DNA of 64,000 nt, taken from positions 14,483,001 to 14,547,000 of the forward strand of contig JAVTVX010000031.1 of the NCBI GenBank assembly GCA_033439265.1. The letters run 5' to 3'. How positions within the stretch are numbered: position 1 is the stretch's first letter; each line of letters starts with the position of its first letter. Of the stretch, positions 60,694-64,000 are shown piece by piece. The notes under the pieces were generated by a model. It did no database searches and was not told where the DNA came from. It was given only the letters and a program-made list of their open reading frames with translations. The DNA is from Dillenia suffruticosa (Eukaryota; Streptophyta; Magnoliopsida; Dilleniales; Dilleniaceae). Both the position numbers and the translations under genes were made by a program.

Positions 60694-61532
60694 TGTATGA
60701 ATTAAATAAATATTTATGATATATTGAATTAATATGTCAAATTAGATCTCACAATCTTTAAAAATCAAGAGTTCAATAAACATTCGACTAGAAAAATAAA
60801 TTAAAAATAAAATATGGAAAAGAAAAACTCACTAAAATAATTTTATTGATATCGGAAAGAATGTGAACTAACAAGAAGAAAAGATCATTTCCCGATTGTT
60901 GCTTTTTTCCACCGAAATGTGTCCCTTCTCAAATCCAAAAGTAAGGAAATATTCATCTTCCTAAGGCTGCCGACTGCAGCCCTAGGGCTGCACATCTCCA
61001 AAAAAATATGCCTCCTCTAAAAAACAATGTCCTCCCTTTATATAGGGACAAACTTCCTATTTGCAAAAGGTAAATTTTTTTAACCCTAAATAACTACTAA
61101 ATAAATAAAAAAAATAAAAAGTAAACTTCCTAAAAGATAATATTCTAAAAGATTTATATTTTTAAAAATTTCTTTTCCTAAATATTAGGAATGGAATAAA
61201 AATATTCAAAATTTTTAATATCTCCGATTCTATTTCAATTTTCTCTTGAATGTACAATTGCGAAAGAAAATTTTATTTGAGTAAATGTTCAAAACTTCTT
61301 GTTTACCTCTAGTAATCAACATACCCACATGTTAATGAAAGAGCATTGCTGTCCAATTTTTCATTCTTTGTATAATTGTTCCGATTTATCTTATTTTTCT
61401 TCACGTTCCTTAATAAGTCTCTTTCATAAATCCTAATATGTCAAATATTACAAAATATAAATATTAGTGTAATATTTATTCAAAAATAATACAAAATCAA
61501 TCGTAAATATTACACTCATTTAAATCCTATAA
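60694..61532 (-). repeat. 5' LTR of the gag-only element
   Basis: 839 bp, with scattered substitutions and small gaps against the other copy. Contains the perfect 16-bp palindrome GCAGCCCTAGGGCTGC at 60976-60991, which has one change in the 3' LTR copy. Confidence 0.8.
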
Positions 61533-62525
61533 AAAACACATGATCCATAGATCATGAATATGATTTTTATTAATTTTTTTTTAGCATGTTTAGACCATTA
61601 AATCTCCTGTCGAAGTTTTTGGCCATGAATAGTGCTTGAGATCTTAGAATTTAGATCAATTGAGATTAAGAACAAATTGATATGTGAGAATGGTATAAAT
61701 ATGTTCATCATATTTTGATTTACATTTTGATACATTAATGGGTTTTTTTGGTATGGCTGCAATGGGTCATGACGAAGGTAGTTTGATTTGCAAGTTTTAG
61801 GGCTTAAATCATTTAAAAATCGAGTTTAGGATGGTTGAAGGAAGTCTTATTTCATTTTCTAGGCGAAATCTGAGTTGAACAAGGCTAAAAAATGGGTTTT
61901 CCGGGAGCCAGGTCAAGATGAACCGTTTGCAGGCCTGTTGGGCAAGAAAGAACCGGTCCAGACCCGTTGGCATGTGGCATGTACCGCGCTAAAGTGCATG
62001 ACACCCGCGGGAGCAGGTGTGTGAGGTTCATGCACGCTGAGGTGCATGAACGAGGCTGGGCGGTCTAGGTCAACTTCGACCCGGATCCACGTCCGAACCG
62101 CGTCCCAACCTGGGATGCGACCCAGGTGCGTGCTAGACACACTGCGCATCTAGCGCATGCAGCAGCTTGTTGCCGGTGTATGTATGTAGAATAAATTTAG
62201 ATTATTTAATTTTTCACACCTCCGCATGCTCATACACGCAGAAAAAATCTAACACATGGCATTTATCATTTTTTTCTTTTCCTAGACATCATTGAAATTT
62301 TCAGGAGAAGGGGGTGACCAGATTTCTTATCCCTTTCACACAGTGAATTTGAGGGAATCCCTTCAACAAAATCCCAATTTTCTTCATCTTTTCCTTCTTT
62401 TATAGATTAACTAGAAATCATAGGGGTTGTTGCAGAATATATGTCTATATATGAACTGGGGTTCTGATGAGGATTTCATTGAACTTAAATCTTTATTATC
62501 ATTATTGCATCTGGGTTTCTTATTC

Positions 62526-62581
<56 letters not shown>

Positions 62582-64000
62582 ACAAGGTTATGCTGTGAAA
62601 ACATGATTAAGTCGATTATTATAAGAACATTAGTTTGGTTTGCTGGTTCAAAAAGTGACAGATTTCCATTTCCTCTGTAATGTCTCTAATACTTTGTGAT
62701 CTTCCCATGTTGTGACGGACCAAACAAAACTGTCCCAAACTTGTAATACAAAAGTTATTAAATAGGCAAAATCAATGATATTTAATTATATTTGGGAAAA
62801 TTGTGAATGAGTTTTATTGAGTTTTAGGAAAAACTCTCAAAGAAATTATATTTTTAATTATTTTTAGAAAAAAATTAATTTTTACTTATAAAATATTTTT
62901 ATTATAAATTTTTTACTTTTTTTTAAAAAAGAATTATAAACAAAATAAGATAACATAAATACAAATAAGAGCAAATTCAACTCAGTTGAGGTTTTCAAAT
63001 ATGTGTGCGAAAGCTTATATTGCACCCAAGATATATATAGGGGTTGGAGAGAAACTTCATGAAATTACTATCTTCAACTTAAATATTAAGCATGCATGTG
63101 GAATTAAAACACATTGTGAGACGGTCCCTCTTCGCAAGAAAGAGCACACATAGAAGATTGATTGAGGGAGATATGGCTCCTGCCAATAAAAAAAGTTTTG
63201 ACTTTTTTTTTTTTTGGTACATAGAAAGACTTAAACTTGTAACCTTTAAAGAAAAGTGAGTTGATATTAATTGAGTTATAATTTATTGACAGAAAAGAAT
63301 TTTCAGGACACTTGCGTGCAAAAAGGAATTTTCGGGAAATAGAATATGTTTAATATCATGATTAGGGACAGATTATATCGATTTTTGGATCTCATGTTGT
63401 ACTTTTTTGACCAAGTAATTAGATAACCAAAGTTCAAATCCATAACTAACTAGCAAAGTATGAAGGCTAACATGAAAATTTGATGTTTAAAACTTGAAAT
63501 TTTATCTTATGCATCTACCAACAAGTCATTAAAAGCTATAGAACCATTTTTATCACTCATTCAATAGCCATCACAAGGATTTCTTGGAAGTGGTGGAAGG
63601 ATGACAATTTCAGCTCTAAGTTTAATTTTACTGTTTATCTGGTGAGTTTATTTGTGAAATTTCAATTATGATATTAAAATTATAAATAATTCATACTTCA
63701 TTTTCAAACTATTTTCGGATCATATGGGTACAACATATTAATGGTAAGACCCTCTTGACCAAAACAAGTTTACAAGTATATAGAGGTGGCGTTGGTGTAG
63801 CATCGAAATATATTTGTCATGTGTTGATATAAATAATTATACCCTTTAATTAGAAATGGTATGACAATAATGCAAAGTAAGGATTATTTTTCATACAATA
63901 ATTAAGATTTTTTTATCCTATTATAATTGTCTCAACCAAGTATTAATAGTATAATATTTACTTGAAATACCACAAATTTGACACTAAACAATTTTAATTA
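61533..64000. other. Intergenic tail of the window; GC-rich repeat-like segment and GA tract
   Basis: No gene is recognised. A GC-rich segment at 61910-62165 with words such as 'gtgcatgaac', 'cgcgctaaagtgcatg' and 'gcgcatctagcgcatgc' resembles the GC-rich part of a gypsy LTR and may be a solo fragment. A (GA)n tract lies at 62530-62577. The remainder is AT-rich. Confidence 0.5.
62530..62577 (+). repeat. (GA)n microsatellite, about 24 units
   Basis: A pure GA run. No coding frame follows it within a few hundred bases. Confidence 0.95.

Larger units (their letters stand above)
56021..61532 (-). mobile_element. Non-autonomous gag-only LTR retrotransposon (TR-GAG/LARD type), 5.5 kb
   Basis: Two direct repeats of about 840 bp (56021-56862 and 60694-61532) run from tgtatgaattaaataaat to tcatttaaaccctat and are clearly related along their length. 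Inside, a purine-rich tract (complement ttccccacacct at 56865-56876) borders the left repeat, so transcription runs on the minus strand. Only a decayed gag (about 60165-59069) is recognisable, and there is no RT, RNase H or integrase in the 3.8-kb interior. Neither a target duplication nor a standard primer site was found. The gag wording points to the Athila/Tat-Ogre group of Ty3/gypsy. Confidence 0.8.

Noticed and set aside
61913..62149. A GC-rich minus-strand open frame of 78 codons
   Set aside because: No recognisable protein, and its composition resembles LTR-type GC-rich sequence.

Overview
The window is nuclear DNA from a flowering plant, almost certainly a eudicot. The evidence is: AT-rich intergenic DNA, genes with GT-AG introns several kb long, Ty1/copia and Ty3/gypsy LTR retrotransposons with the tRNA-Met type primer site, plant tRNA-derived SINEs, and many (GA)n/(CT)n tracts. 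No rRNA gene, functional tRNA gene, CRISPR array or bacterial-type operon was seen. I cannot name the species.

Layout. (1) 1-12316, minus strand: five exons, about 601 codons, of an HSP70-16/Hsp110-like chaperone gene. Its last exons are not visible and probably lie left of the window. The introns hold a SINE, a 90-bp minisatellite and old LTR debris. (2) 13014-17793: a Ty1/copia element on the minus strand, recognisable from gag to RNase H but broken by several stops and frameshifts. (3) 22077-23615, plus strand: a single-exon CYP77B-type cytochrome P450 with an in-frame TGA and lost conserved residues, probably a pseudogene. A short LTR element with an internal minisatellite lies just downstream. 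(4) 25590-27345: two more copies of the SINE found in the HSP70 intron. (5) 28842-29174, minus: a small basic plant protein of about 110 residues. (6) 34154-43779: a complete-length Ty3/gypsy insertion with LTRs of about 2.5 kb and perfect 5-bp target duplications, but its integrase core is deleted. (7) 43785-45025: a repeat rich in CACGTCATC-type motifs, then a DUF1645-like gene on the minus strand that seems to lack its C-terminal half. (8) 45846-46342: a TRIM apparently nested in a small inverted-repeat element. (9) 49506-50132, plus: a three-exon small gene whose second exon repeats part of the first. (10) 56021-61532: a gag-only, non-autonomous LTR element on the minus strand that carries a tandem array of four hairpin-forming repeats.

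The genes do not form a pathway. The most informative relation is positional. From memory, the Arabidopsis genes HSP70-16 (At1g11660) and CYP77B1 (At1g11600) are also near neighbours, so this looks like a conserved block enlarged by transposons. All five host genes have GA/CT tracts in or near their 5' leaders. The best candidate for something undescribed is the hairpin array at 58540-58820, whose copies differ by paired substitutions that keep the stems.
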